Below are positions 35,351-44,218 of a stretch of 64,000 nucleotides of DNA, piece after piece (position 1 is the stretch's first letter; each line of letters starts with the position of its first letter). The stretch spans positions 27,822 to 91,821 of the forward strand of contig JARVJU010000005.1 of NCBI GenBank assembly GCA_029775965.1, in the 5' to 3' direction. The notes below the pieces were generated by a model, which searched no databases, was not told the DNA's origin, and saw only the letters and a list, made by a program, of their open reading frames with translations. The position numbers were made by a program, and so were the translations under genes. This stretch comes from Nitrososphaeria archaeon. Lineage in GTDB: Archaea > Thermoproteota > Nitrososphaeria > Conexivisphaerales > DTJL01.

Positions 35351-36472
35351 TTAGCTCCTTGGACTATCAACTGTTGTCCTTCTTCCTGAATAAAACCCGT
35401 AGACCATGTAAATCAGAACAAGAATGACAGCTAGGCCAGCTAGTAAAAGTGAAACCACCGGTACAGCAGATCTCGATGGATTTTCAATCAGTGCAACCAG
35501 GGCCAAGACTGGGGAATACATAAGCACAAGTGCAGCAAGTTCTATAAGGTCTTTTGCCAATTTTACATTCTTTCTTATAGCATGATATGCAGCGTCAACT
35601 CCGATGTTGATTCCAACTGCAAGCCATATCATAAGAGCAGAGTGTGATATGAATGTTCCAATAATTATCCCAAGATTCCTATACAGCAGTGTTGTGTTCG
35701 ATAATATGGTGGAAGCGTTCGGCAACTCTGTTATGGCAGAATAGCCCTGTATAACAGCAACTATGCCCATCATTATCGCAGCTAAAAAGGCAAAGAATCT
35801 GGCATAGAAGAATGTCCTCCTCCTTGCTTGAGAGAACATGTTATCCAGGCCAAAACCTCTAACAACGAATATTACTCCTAGCAACAGAGCTAGTATGTAA
35901 GCAAAGTCTATGTAAAGCCCGAAAAATGCAAGTATCCCATAAAGAACAAGCAGTATGCCAGGTATCCCTAGAACATACTTTGAATATCTAGGTTCATAGA
36001 CCAGCATCTTCAGGTATTTACCAAGTATCCTGTACGTCTCTTCGACGCTAGCACTGTGTTTTATGACTATTCTCTTAGTGCTGACTATAGGGGCCAGCCC
36101 TTGAAGCAATGGTACTATGTGCTCATCCTCGAAGCCATCCGAAACCAACACTATTCCATCAGGTCTCAGGTCAGAGATCAGCGTTTTTGCCTCGGCAAGC
36201 ATCTTCTGGTCAGCCTCAAAATCTCCGTCTTTTGACCCTGATAGAAGTGCAACCTCGCATTGATAGCCTTTATCCTTTAGCTGATCATAAGCAGAAACGG
36301 CTGCATATATTGCGTTTGCGTCAGCTTCCTCTGGGTCAGCCAAAATCAGCCTTGTGCCTGCCTCAAGGCATTTATCCCTTCCAACTACAGGGGTCTCCAC
36401 TCCAGCCTTGACCCCTATATCATCATCTCTGTCTACATTTAGCACCAGTATCCTTTTTACGCCTGAGGACAA
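35351..36472 (-). CDS. DUF373 family membrane protein
   Basis: Archaeal DUF373 protein. The N-terminal soluble domain (about 1-155) contains ILVLNVDRDDDIGVKAGVET and ADPEEADANAIYAAV, then LRPDGIVLVSDGFEDEHIVP, all family blocks. The C-terminal part has about six membrane helices (YVLGIPGILLVLYGILAFFG onward). 373 residues with a TTG start. Function unknown; the Asp-rich soluble domain suggests nucleotide or metal binding, which is inference. It lies 45 bases downstream of the coiled-coil gene on the same strand. Confidence 0.88.
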   Translation of the reverse strand: MSSGVKRILVLNVDRDDDIGVKAGVETPVVGRDKCLEAGTRLILADPEEADANAIYAAVSAYDQLKDKGYQCEVALLSGSKDGDFEADQKMLAEAKTLISDLRPDGIVLVSDGFEDEHIVPLLQGLAPIVSTKRIVIKHSASVEETYRILGKYLKMLVYEPRYSKYVLGIPGILLVLYGILAFFGLYIDFAYILALLLGVIFVVRGFGLDNMFSQARRRTFFYARFFAFLAAIMMGIVAVIQGYSAITELPNASTILSNTTLLYRNLGIIIGTFISHSALMIWLAVGINIGVDAAYHAIRKNVKLAKDLIELAALVLMYSPVLALVALIENPSRSAVPVVSLLLAGLAVILVLIYMVYGFYSGRRTTVDSPRS

Positions 36473-36517
36473 GCTACCATAACAGTGTTTTAAGAATGAT
36501 ATAAGCTATTCCTAATC

Positions 36518-37363
36518 TTATCTCGAGCTGTCCTCACCGTAGAGGAGCTTAAGGTCATCTAAGCTTATGGCCTCTCCTCTCTTCATCCTCTCCATTGCTT
36601 CTTTTCTTGCCTTCTCTATGGCTTCCTTACTTGCAGCTATTCTTGCAGCCCAGCCTGCTCTCTTCTTCTCATTTTTCGCTAGAATTACTTTAGACTTTAA
36701 CTCTGAGATCTTATTATCAAGATTCGACAATGTTCCCTCCAGTTCATCTATATCAGTATCAAGGCCCTGTATCTCCTGATATACCTGCTTGCCAGCTTGG
36801 GTATATTCGTCCATCTTTTCCTTTCTATCCTGCATCTCCTTAAGGATATCCTGCCTATCGGCTCTGATGTCAAAGAGTCTTGCAGTCATATCATCTAACT
36901 CCGAGGCAATCTTCGATTCTTCATTCTTCAGCCCGTAAGCCTTCTTCCATACTGATAGAGTATAGGCCATCTCTTTAATCTTGCTAAGTAGCTCCTTTTC
37001 TTCTTCTTTTGTCAGCCTTTCTGTCTGCATACGCCATTCTATCTTCTTTAGCTCCTTCTCAAGTCCGTCACCCTGAACCTTCAGTGCTGGACTTATTCCT
37101 TCGAGCTCATTAGACATAGTTCTTAGTTTTTCTTTTCCTTCTCTTATTTTGCTGGTAAGTTGCCTCTTTTCTTCGTTAAGTCTTCTCAGCTTCTCTTTGA
37201 GTTGCCTGTAAGAGTCGGTCTCTTTCTGCAGCCTTTCCGCCAGGTCGTCAATTTCTTTCAGTAAATCAGACCTTCTGGACCTTATCTGCTTTAACTGTTC
37301 TATTATACCTCTTCTCTGCTCAAAGAGTTGGGAGAGCTCTTTCTCCTGGTCTACCCCAGACAT
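36518..37363 (-). CDS. Archaeal long coiled-coil protein
   Basis: Highly charged 281-residue protein that is coiled coil almost throughout (KELSQLFEQRRGIIEQLKQI to about residue 240), ending with RGEAISLDDLKLLYGE. Proteins of this type are widespread in archaea, with unknown function, sometimes misnamed phosphoserine phosphatase. An upstream ATG is in frame, but ATG 37363 has a TATA-like CTTATATC about 30 bases upstream. It is probably co-transcribed with the DUF373 gene, although the link is positional only. Confidence 0.75.
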   Translation of the reverse strand: MSGVDQEKELSQLFEQRRGIIEQLKQIRSRRSDLLKEIDDLAERLQKETDSYRQLKEKLRRLNEEKRQLTSKIREGKEKLRTMSNELEGISPALKVQGDGLEKELKKIEWRMQTERLTKEEEKELLSKIKEMAYTLSVWKKAYGLKNEESKIASELDDMTARLFDIRADRQDILKEMQDRKEKMDEYTQAGKQVYQEIQGLDTDIDELEGTLSNLDNKISELKSKVILAKNEKKRAGWAARIAASKEAIEKARKEAMERMKRGEAISLDDLKLLYGEDSSR

Positions 37364-37414
37364 CCCTGCATCAACGCACAAAAGCACTGGGATATAAGTT
37401 CAATAGTAAGTTCG

Positions 37415-38083
37415 TTAAGGTGTACAGGTAGGCATAAATTCTGCATTCGCAGTGCAAAATGTCCAGGCATACACAGTGCCATTATTAGCTGGCAGATCAT
37501 CGGCTCCTACCTGAGCTATCTGCCAACTCGCATTCTGGTATACCCACAGGAACCAGTATTCGCTATTGGTGTTCTGAACGCCAAGTATGCCAGTTACAAA
37601 GTGCTCCCCGTATTCTGGGTACCATGTAGCCTGAAGGCTACCGTTTGTTGCTACTAGTGTTGCAATGTATAGATTCCATCCTGGCTGCACTGTTATGTTG
37701 TACCATTGATAAGTGCCGTTGGAGAATTCTATCTTAATATCAGTTGTAGGTAGTTGATTTGATGCAGGGATCAAATGCTTGTAAATGGACCAAAGCTGGG
37801 TTAGATTTTGGCTTGCCTGAATGTATGCTGTGCTGCTTGTGTTAAGCTGCGAGATAGCAAGGCTTAGATAATAGAGCGAATCGTTATAGTAAGATAATAG
37901 AGAATTGTATCTTCCAGCCAAGCTCGAATATTTGCTCTCAAAAGTCTTCAGCTGCTGTATGTTTGAAGCATTTAGTGAAGAGACCTGCGAATAGTCATAG
38001 TAGTAAAGTGCAGCCAAAGAAGATATTATTATGATCAATGCAACCAGTACAGAGATTATAGAGTACACCTGTCTTTGGTTCAA
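37415..38083 (-). CDS. Membrane-anchored extracellular DUF4430-like protein
   Basis: One N-terminal membrane helix (VYSIISVLVALIIIISSLAA) is followed by an Asn/Ser/Tyr-rich exterior domain with many N-x-S/T sites (about ten), as in glycosylated archaeal surface proteins. The C-terminal region (about 120-222; YWFLWVYQNASWQIAQVGAD, TVYAWTF) resembles DUF4430/cobalamin-binding-like domains that accompany vitamin transporters. 222 residues with a TTG start preceded by AAGGAGG. It follows an S-component-like membrane gene by one base, so the two probably act together in uptake of a small ligand. Confidence 0.6.
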   Translation of the reverse strand: MNQRQVYSIISVLVALIIIISSLAALYYYDYSQVSSLNASNIQQLKTFESKYSSLAGRYNSLLSYYNDSLYYLSLAISQLNTSSTAYIQASQNLTQLWSIYKHLIPASNQLPTTDIKIEFSNGTYQWYNITVQPGWNLYIATLVATNGSLQATWYPEYGEHFVTGILGVQNTNSEYWFLWVYQNASWQIAQVGADDLPANNGTVYAWTFCTANAEFMPTCTP

Positions 38084-38084
38084 C

Positions 38085-38657
38085 TTATGCTTCCTCCTTT
38101 AAGGCTAATCTTCTATTCAAATTCCATATTCTTCTTGTTGCGTAGTATATTATTGCAGGAGCTACAAAGGCACCAAAGGCAAAATCGCTGAGTTCATGTG
38201 AAATCATGAACGGGAGGCCAAAGGCCTCGTAGCTTAGCAATGTGTTTAGGCCAAGTCTACCTCCTTGCGCTATCAAGCCAGTAGCTGCATTTGTCTCGAA
38301 GTCCCAGATGAATGCACATACAGCCATTATAGAACCAAACGCTATATTCCTAGATGAGAATATGCCATCTCCATTCCATATCTTGGAAGCAAAATATCCA
38401 GCGATAGCATAGATAAGCTCTCCAGCAACAAGAAATGGCATTATTGCGCCAGCAAAACCGTATGGTGAAATCGTTGACCACGCTGTTTCTGCCAAAATAG
38501 CTACCGATGCACCTATACCTATCCCATAAAGGTAAGAAGCTACAAAGACCATAGTATCCTCAAGCTTAACATTAGCTAAAGGAGCAAGAAGATAATTTGA
38601 ACCCAGTATCAGAGCGACAAATATCGATACTATCGCAACAGAATGAGTCCTTTGCAT
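38085..38657 (-). CDS. ECF-transporter S-component-like membrane protein
   Basis: Membrane protein with about six helices: SVAIVSIFVALILGSNYLLA, DTMVFVASYLYGIGIGASVA, FAGAIMPFLVAGELIYAIAG and others. Size (191 residues) and layout fit a substrate-binding S component of energy-coupling-factor vitamin transporters. The frame is open to 38756, but the ATG at 38657 starts just before the first helix and clears the divergent gene. The partner gene is a DUF4430-like surface protein. The energising A/T subunits are not nearby. The substrate is unknown; a corrin or precursor is a guess based on DUF4430. Confidence 0.6.
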   Translation of the reverse strand: MQRTHSVAIVSIFVALILGSNYLLAPLANVKLEDTMVFVASYLYGIGIGASVAILAETAWSTISPYGFAGAIMPFLVAGELIYAIAGYFASKIWNGDGIFSSRNIAFGSIMAVCAFIWDFETNAATGLIAQGGRLGLNTLLSYEAFGLPFMISHELSDFAFGAFVAPAIIYYATRRIWNLNRRLALKEEA

Positions 38658-38790
38658 ATTAGCTGGATGTATTATCCAGCTAAAAAACTTTTCTATTCGC
38701 AATATTCTCCATATTTCTAATCGCTCAACCTCACTAAACGAATAAAATGGAAGCAAGATGCGGGGCTATGCAAATTTTTCCCCTCAGAGA

Positions 38791-38798
38791 TTTATATA
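38791..38798 (+). promoter_or_regulatory. TATA box of the wHTH gene
   Basis: TTTATATA lies 24-31 bases before the in-frame GTG at 38822, the standard distance for a leaderless archaeal transcript. It therefore argues that translation starts at the GTG and not at ATG 38747 or 38768. Confidence 0.55.
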
Positions 38799-38821
38799 AT
38801 CAAGTGTATCATATTGGTAGT

Positions 38822-39445
38822 GTGTGGCTATCAAAGGTGTTGCAGCTTCAGGCCTTTCTGCCGAAAGGTCCACCACCTAGCTTCTCTCTAGGACATGTAG
38901 CTCTTGCGATTCTGGAAATAGATAATAGATTCATAGCTCGCAAGCAGCTGGCCCTTAACTTGGGCTTGGGGGAGGGGGCAGTGCGCACTCTCATAGACAG
39001 GCTAAAGAGAGCACAGATGCTGAGCACTTTTGCATCGGGCTGCAGGTTGAGCGAGCTGGGAATACAGGTTTATGATGATATAAATGATAAACTTGGACCT
39101 TTTGAGCCTCCATCAATACAACTTTGGGGTAAACATAGCTTTGGCTTAAGGATGAAGAGGATTGCTAGCGAAATAGGAAACGGCCTTGAGTTGAGAGATA
39201 CCGCAGTGAGATTCGGGGCAGTAGGAGCCATTATACTCGTATACCTAAATGGTAGGCTTCAGATGCCCGGCCTTTCTGACCTGACAAATGAGCATCCTGA
39301 TCAAGCAAGGACTATAATTTCCACAGTAAGGCTTCATGATAAAGATGTGATACTTGTTACGTGGGCCGAGAAAACACATACAGCAAAGTTATCCGCCCTT
39401 TCTACTGCCATAAATCTGGCAAAGAAGCATGCGATGATCAGCTAA
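38822..39445 (+). CDS. Winged-helix protein, DUF4443-like
   Basis: The N-terminal winged helix-turn-helix (about residues 20-80; RKQLALNLGLGEGAVRTLID, RLSELGIQVYDDI) is followed by a C-terminal alpha/beta domain (GNGLELRDTAVRFGAVGAII; PDQARTIISTV). This layout resembles archaeal DUF4443 proteins, predicted regulators with a ligand-binding domain. The GTG start gives 207 residues and is supported by the TATA box; upstream ATGs at 38747 and 38768 are in frame. Divergent from the S-component/DUF4430 pair, which it could regulate (inference). The 3' end overlaps the Dph6-like gene by 4 bases. Confidence 0.65.
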   Translation: MWLSKVLQLQAFLPKGPPPSFSLGHVALAILEIDNRFIARKQLALNLGLGEGAVRTLIDRLKRAQMLSTFASGCRLSELGIQVYDDINDKLGPFEPPSIQLWGKHSFGLRMKRIASEIGNGLELRDTAVRFGAVGAIILVYLNGRLQMPGLSDLTNEHPDQARTIISTVRLHDKDVILVTWAEKTHTAKLSALSTAINLAKKHAMIS

Positions 39446-40110
39446 ACAGGCACTATATCTGCAAAATAGAAGTTGTCTCTGAGCACTATTTCTCCAACTC
39501 TAACTCTTATTGGCTCCTGAAAGTCAGGACCATCATACACGAAAGTGTGAAATTCTCCTTTTTCTCCGCAGGGATCAACTGTATCCGGTAATTTCTCAAG
39601 CAGATCTTCCGAGAATTCTCTTCCTGCAAAATCTTTTGACAATACCCTTGGATCAACTGTGCATAGTATAGCTTTGAATCCCAGTCTTATGAACTCCTTT
39701 GCCAGTTCCTTGGTATTTGCCCCCCATATTGGGAACAGACATTCCATTCCTGCTTTAGACATCCTGCTCTCTCTGTACTCCCTTACGTCCTGTAAAAATA
39801 TATCGCCGAACGCAACTTTTCTTATATTCATTGATTTGTAGGCCTCTACCTTTTCCCTCATTTTTGATTCGTATTCTGAGTTGTTAGCATTCTTCGAGAT
39901 GTATGCTATGTCGAGAGGAATACCAAGCGCTTGGGACTGCTTTCTTAGCAATTCCTCCCTCACACCATGCATACTAATTCTTCCATAATCCTTCGTGACT
40001 GTTGTAAGCAATAACTTAACATCGTACTTCATCGATCCAAGTAAGGCATGCAGAGCTAGGCTACTATCCTTTCCTCCACTCCATGACATAACTACTTTCT
40101 CTTTATACAT
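39442..40110 (-). CDS. Dph6-like ATP-binding protein (diphthine ammonia ligase family)
   Basis: Adenine-nucleotide alpha-hydrolase of the DUF71/Dph6 family. The PP-loop is VVMSWSGGKDSSLALHALL at residues 7-25; the family end GEKGEFHTFVYDGPDF is present (EFHTF-V-DGP). 222 residues. In eukaryotes and archaea Dph6 catalyses the last step of diphthamide synthesis on elongation factor 2, so that is the likely role. It is a stand-alone gene next to tRNA-Ser. Confidence 0.88.
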   Translation of the reverse strand: MYKEKVVMSWSGGKDSSLALHALLGSMKYDVKLLLTTVTKDYGRISMHGVREELLRKQSQALGIPLDIAYISKNANNSEYESKMREKVEAYKSMNIRKVAFGDIFLQDVREYRESRMSKAGMECLFPIWGANTKELAKEFIRLGFKAILCTVDPRVLSKDFAGREFSEDLLEKLPDTVDPCGEKGEFHTFVYDGPDFQEPIRVRVGEIVLRDNFYFADIVPV

Positions 40111-40178
40111 TTAACCTTCAGCAAAAATACACATTCTAAAAAGTTTTGTAGCATTATACTTCATTTTCTATTTAAGAA

Positions 40179-40299
40179 CGCCGGGGGTGGGATTTGAACC
40201 CACGAGGCCCTGTTGGGCCACGGGCTTACATGCCATTCCTTACGTCTCAAGGCCCGCGCCTACTAGTTTCACCCTTTTAGTCCACTCAGCCACCCCGGC
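40179..40299 (-). tRNA. tRNA-Ser(UGA) with two introns
   Basis: The acceptor stem GCCGGGG/CCCCGGC pairs perfectly, the T arm is GTGGG-TTCAAAT-CCCAC and the discriminator is G. The anticodon stem CGGGC/GCCCG encloses CT-TGA with about 19 extra bases after it, a canonical 37/38 intron. The D arm GGCTGAGTGGACTAAA...GGC also holds about 15 extra bases, which points to a second, non-canonical intron. The variable arm GGCCC-AACA-GGGCC is long, as in class II tRNA. Removing both gives 87 nt. No CCA is encoded. Confidence 0.88.
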
Positions 40300-40726
40300 C
40301 TCCAGAGCCAATCTGCCTCCTTACGCTTTCTTAAGAGTTTACCAATCACAACCTTATGATGACCCATTCTACAAGCAAGTTAAGGCATTAACTTTGCAAG
40401 GCTACAGAAATTGCTGTTCACTATAAATGGAAGAAATTTGGATTTATCTGCCTTATGAGTTCCCTGTTTCACCCATCAGCCGAATTTTTTTGTGCAAGAA
40501 TAGTTTGTAGTAGAAGCATGGCAGAAACTAGCTAGGTATGTTGCTTTCTTTTGTCGTTTGAGAATTTAGTTGCTCAAGCCAGCAACACTTCACAAATATA
40601 ACAAATTTGTATAATCTAGAGAGCTAAAAAGATGCAGCAAACAAGAAAAGAGGCTTTCTCAGCAAAAGATCCAGTTCACAACTGCACAGCATATCTTATT
40701 AAGAAACATTTCATAGCGAATGTAAG
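40300..40726. other. Intergenic region upstream of archease
   Basis: About 430 bases. CTTATTAAG near 40696 is a TATA-like box about 28 bases before the archease ATG. The rest is AT-rich with no frame or repeat that I can support. Promoter elements for the minus-strand tRNA should lie just above 40300, but none is clear. Confidence 0.4.
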
Positions 40727-41161
40727 ATGACAGAAAAAAAGTACAGAATGCTGAAGCACACTTCTGATGCATACCTAGAAGCATTTGGTACTACATTACC
40801 GGAGGTTTTTTCCCATGCGTCTAAGGGTATGATGGCAATAATAACGGACATAAGGAAAGTCAGGGAAGAGACAACAATCCCAGTAACCTCTCTAACAGGT
40901 TATGACATAAATTCGCTGCTTTACAACTGGCTCGAATATATACTTCTATCCTTCGAGGTGGATAAATTGCTACTGCCATACAGCAACATAGAAATTCTTG
41001 AATCTAAAGGGCGGCTTGCAATAAATGGTACAGCTATAGGTGAACGATTTGATCCTTTAAGGCATGTGATAAAAAGACAGATTAAAGGTGTTACTTATCA
41101 CGGAATGGAGATATCTAGTTTCAGACAAGGTTACAGAATTAGAGTGCTTTTCGATCTATAG
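40727..41161 (+). CDS. Archease
   Basis: Small protein that activates RtcB, the ligase joining tRNA exons after intron removal. The family start RMLKHTSDAYLEAFGTTL (H-T-x-D-A metal-binding block), SLLYNWLEYILLSFEVDKLL and VKAVTYH-like IKGVTYHGMEI are present. 144 residues, normal. It lies 430 bases from a tRNA-Ser gene with introns, which fits its role, although the ligase itself is not in the window. A TATA-like box about 28 bases upstream supports leaderless expression. Confidence 0.93.
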   Translation: MTEKKYRMLKHTSDAYLEAFGTTLPEVFSHASKGMMAIITDIRKVREETTIPVTSLTGYDINSLLYNWLEYILLSFEVDKLLLPYSNIEILESKGRLAINGTAIGERFDPLRHVIKRQIKGVTYHGMEISSFRQGYRIRVLFDL

Positions 41162-41260
41162 CTAACTACGAATATGCGTATTGTAAATAAAAATTTGTTA
41201 CTAGCAATAATACTTGCCACAGAGCCAAAGTTTATTTGATAGCAGAACTGACAGAATGCT

Positions 41261-41608
41261 ATGTCTGATGACCTTCTTTCCATGAGAACTATAGAAAAAT
41301 ATGCAAAGCAGATAGAAGATCTAAAATCAGGCCTAGATATTGAGGTTCTTGCAGAATGGTCAAAACGGATAGAGCAGGATGCAAAAGATATAGCACCAGA
41401 TGAACTAAAAGATACTATAAAGATAATTCAAGATGACTTGCTTCCAATGAAGTTCCACTTTAAGGTTTCAAAAAGAGCAGTTCCCTTCCTTGTACAGGCG
41501 ATAGAGAAGAATATACAAACGATGCCGTTTGCTACCAAGCTTTATTTCCAGAAGGTAGAAGAAGCTATCTGGGAAGAGTATCAACGATACCTTAAGCAAA
41601 ACAGCTAG
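41261..41608 (+). CDS. Uncharacterised small helical protein
   Basis: I do not recognise this 115-residue protein. It is helical and acidic, with YAKQIEDLKSGLDIEVLAEW near the start and FATKLYFQKVEEAIWEEYQR at the end; no cysteines, signal or membrane segment. A TATA-like GTTTATTTG about 28 bases before the ATG shows that it is likely a genuine gene. It stands between archease and the M1 aminopeptidase, each with its own TATA box, so context says little. Confidence 0.6.
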   Translation: MSDDLLSMRTIEKYAKQIEDLKSGLDIEVLAEWSKRIEQDAKDIAPDELKDTIKIIQDDLLPMKFHFKVSKRAVPFLVQAIEKNIQTMPFATKLYFQKVEEAIWEEYQRYLKQNS

Positions 41609-41653
41609 CTCTTATAATGTGGCTTAAATAAAGGATAGGCAGAAGCGTAAGCC

Positions 41654-44197
41654 ATGAACCGTATTAGAAATTCTTACATTAACGGATCTTACAAACCCTT
41701 TGTACTCCTGACATCTTCTCCTCATTATCCACCTGATAGACCATTCAACCTAGAGCATATTGTTCTTAATATAACTCCAGACTTTACCAAGCAATGGATC
41801 GATGCTAGCGCAGTACTGACATTTCAAGCAAAAAGAAGCGGTGTTAAAGAATTATCCCTTGACTTTGAAGGTATGAGGGTAAAATCTGTAAGCTTGCCTG
41901 AAAAGGGGATTCTTATCTTCCATCAAGAAGCAGGCAAGCTTGTCGCCGAGCTCCCAGCACCAAGTAAGCTTGATGAAAAGTTTAGTGTACAGATTGATTA
42001 TGAAGGACATCCTGTTAAGGGTCTGTATTTTAGAGGCCCGGACAAAGACCATCCTAGTAGGCCAACGCAGCTCTGGAGTCAAGGAGAAGATGAAGATTCC
42101 CATTTCTGGTTTCCATGCATAGATTCGCCAGTCCAAAAGGTAACTAGCGAGGTTATAGCAAATGTACCGGCTAACATGACAGCTATATCTAACGGAAATC
42201 TTGTTGATGTCAAGCTGGATGAGGCTAAGGGCAAGAAGATATTTCATTGGTCACAACAAAAGCCTCACAGTACCTATCTGATAAGCCTTGTAGTCGGTGA
42301 GTACGTTGAACTTAAGGAAGAGGCCGATGGTGTACAGCTTTACTATTATGTATATAAAGGAAGAGAGGAGGACGCAAAGAGAAGCTTCGGAGAAACTCAA
42401 GCTATAATGAAGTTCTTTATTCAGAAGATAGGTTATCCTTATCCGTGGGATAAGTACGCACAGGTTGTAGTAAGCGACTTTATATTCGGTGGGATGGAAA
42501 ACACATCCTGCACTACGCTGACTGATACAACACTGCATGATGAGAAGGCTCATCTGGATTTCAGCAGTACTTCGCTAGTAGCGCATGAGATGGCGCATCA
42601 GTGGTTCGGGGATCTACTGACCTGCAAACACTGGAGCCATGCATGGCTGAACGAGGGTTTTGCTACTTATTTTGATGCGTTATACACAGAGGAGAGTAAA
42701 GGGAGGGACGAATTCTTCTATACATTGATGCAGAACCTTGAAACTTACTTGGAGGAAGTTGATAAGCATTATGCAAGGGCTATTGTAACCCACACATATG
42801 AAACTCCAAGCGAGCTCTTCGATAGACATCTATACCAAAAAGGAAGTCTTGTGCTGAATATGGTTAGAGCGAAGTTGGGCGATACAGACTTCTGGCGCTC
42901 GATTCAGACATATGTGAAGGATAATGCATTTGGTTCAGTAGAGACGCAAGACTTCGCAAGGGCTATAGAAAAGGTTACAGGGATAAACATGGATGGCTTC
43001 TTTGAACAGTGGGTTACCAAGTTAGGACACCCAGTTCTGAATGTAGAGTATAAAGAAGAAAATAGTATAGCTTCTTTGAGGGTGCAACAAAAGCAGGATG
43101 GAGACGCCTTTGCGTTTGACCTTAAGGTCCTTGTGCAGTATAAAGGTGATTCCGAACTTCATGTATTTCCTATTAAGCAAAAGGACCAGACAATAGCATT
43201 AAGGCTCAGGTCAAAACCAAGCTTCATAACTGTAGATCCTGAATTCGAGCTGCTTAAGACGTTAGAATTCAAGAGACCAAAAGAGATGATGATCAGACAG
43301 CTCGAATCAGCAAATTCTGTTGGTAGAATACAGGCTGCACAAGGCCTAGCTAAGGATGGAAGTTTAGAGGCTGTAGAAGCACTAAGAAAAGCACTGCTCG
43401 ATGAAAATCTCTTCTGGGGTGTTAGGGCAGAGGTAGCAAAGGCACTAGGAGATATAGGTACTGATGCTGCCCTTAGAGCTCTTCAGGATGCTTCAAACAT
43501 AGGTCATCCAAAGGCAAGAAGGGCAGTTATGGCAGCTCTGGGTAAGTTCAAAAAGGAAGAATCAGCTGCGACACTCTCTTCGGTGCTCGAAAAAGGAGAT
43601 GCAAGCTACTTTGTTGAAGCGGAGGCTGCAAGAAGCCTAGGAAAGACAAGAGTGCAATCTTACTTTGAGTTATTAACTAAGACACTGTCCAAGAGTTCCT
43701 GGCAGGAAGTTATTCAGGTAGGAGCAATAGATGGATTAGCGGAGCTGGGAGATGAAAGAGCTTTACCTCTCATAAAGGAGAGGACTTCAAAATATTTTAT
43801 ACCCAGCGTAAGACAAGCAGCAACGACTGCATTAGGCAAGTTTCCTGGAAAGCAGGATGTCTACTTACTGTTGCTGGATCTTCTTAAGGATGACTGGTTC
43901 AGGGTAAGAGCTGCGGCAGCAAATGCACTTGTAGAGTTACGTGAAACAAGAGCCATAGGTGAGCTTGAAAAGCTTGCAGAAAGAGAGATTGATGGCAGGG
44001 TAAAGAGGATCTTTAGGGAAGCGATAGCAAACCTAAGAGCTATCGAGTCTGGTTCAGGTCAGGAAGTAAAGCAGTTAAGAGAAGAGATAGACAGATTAAA
44101 AGAAGAAAATAAAGAGCTAAGAGAAAGGCTGGAGAAGCTAGAAGGGCTAGTTAGGTATAAAGAAGAACCAAAAAAAGAAATCAAGAAGACGAAATAA
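41654..44197 (+). CDS. M1 family aminopeptidase with HEAT repeats and coiled-coil tail
   Basis: Zinc aminopeptidase of the M1 (tricorn-interacting factor/APN) family. The exopeptidase motif is FIFGGMENTSC (GxMEN) and the zinc site VAHEMAHQWFGDLLT with Glu in WLNEGFATYFD 18 residues on. A catalytic Tyr region (YQKGSLVLNMVR) follows. From about residue 555 the protein turns into HEAT-like repeats (EALRKALLDENLFWGVRAEV, AKALGDIGTDAALRALQ) and ends in a charged coiled coil (about 795-847). 847 residues. A TATA-like GCTTAAATAAA is about 27 bases before the ATG. Likely completes peptide breakdown after the proteasome. Confidence 0.93.
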   Translation: MNRIRNSYINGSYKPFVLLTSSPHYPPDRPFNLEHIVLNITPDFTKQWIDASAVLTFQAKRSGVKELSLDFEGMRVKSVSLPEKGILIFHQEAGKLVAELPAPSKLDEKFSVQIDYEGHPVKGLYFRGPDKDHPSRPTQLWSQGEDEDSHFWFPCIDSPVQKVTSEVIANVPANMTAISNGNLVDVKLDEAKGKKIFHWSQQKPHSTYLISLVVGEYVELKEEADGVQLYYYVYKGREEDAKRSFGETQAIMKFFIQKIGYPYPWDKYAQVVVSDFIFGGMENTSCTTLTDTTLHDEKAHLDFSSTSLVAHEMAHQWFGDLLTCKHWSHAWLNEGFATYFDALYTEESKGRDEFFYTLMQNLETYLEEVDKHYARAIVTHTYETPSELFDRHLYQKGSLVLNMVRAKLGDTDFWRSIQTYVKDNAFGSVETQDFARAIEKVTGINMDGFFEQWVTKLGHPVLNVEYKEENSIASLRVQQKQDGDAFAFDLKVLVQYKGDSELHVFPIKQKDQTIALRLRSKPSFITVDPEFELLKTLEFKRPKEMMIRQLESANSVGRIQAAQGLAKDGSLEAVEALRKALLDENLFWGVRAEVAKALGDIGTDAALRALQDASNIGHPKARRAVMAALGKFKKEESAATLSSVLEKGDASYFVEAEAARSLGKTRVQSYFELLTKTLSKSSWQEVIQVGAIDGLAELGDERALPLIKERTSKYFIPSVRQAATTALGKFPGKQDVYLLLLDLLKDDWFRVRAAAANALVELRETRAIGELEKLAEREIDGRVKRIFREAIANLRAIESGSGQEVKQLREEIDRLKEENKELRERLEKLEGLVRYKEEPKKEIKKTK

Positions 44198-44218
44198 GAA
44201 TTCTAAACCATGAAAAAT

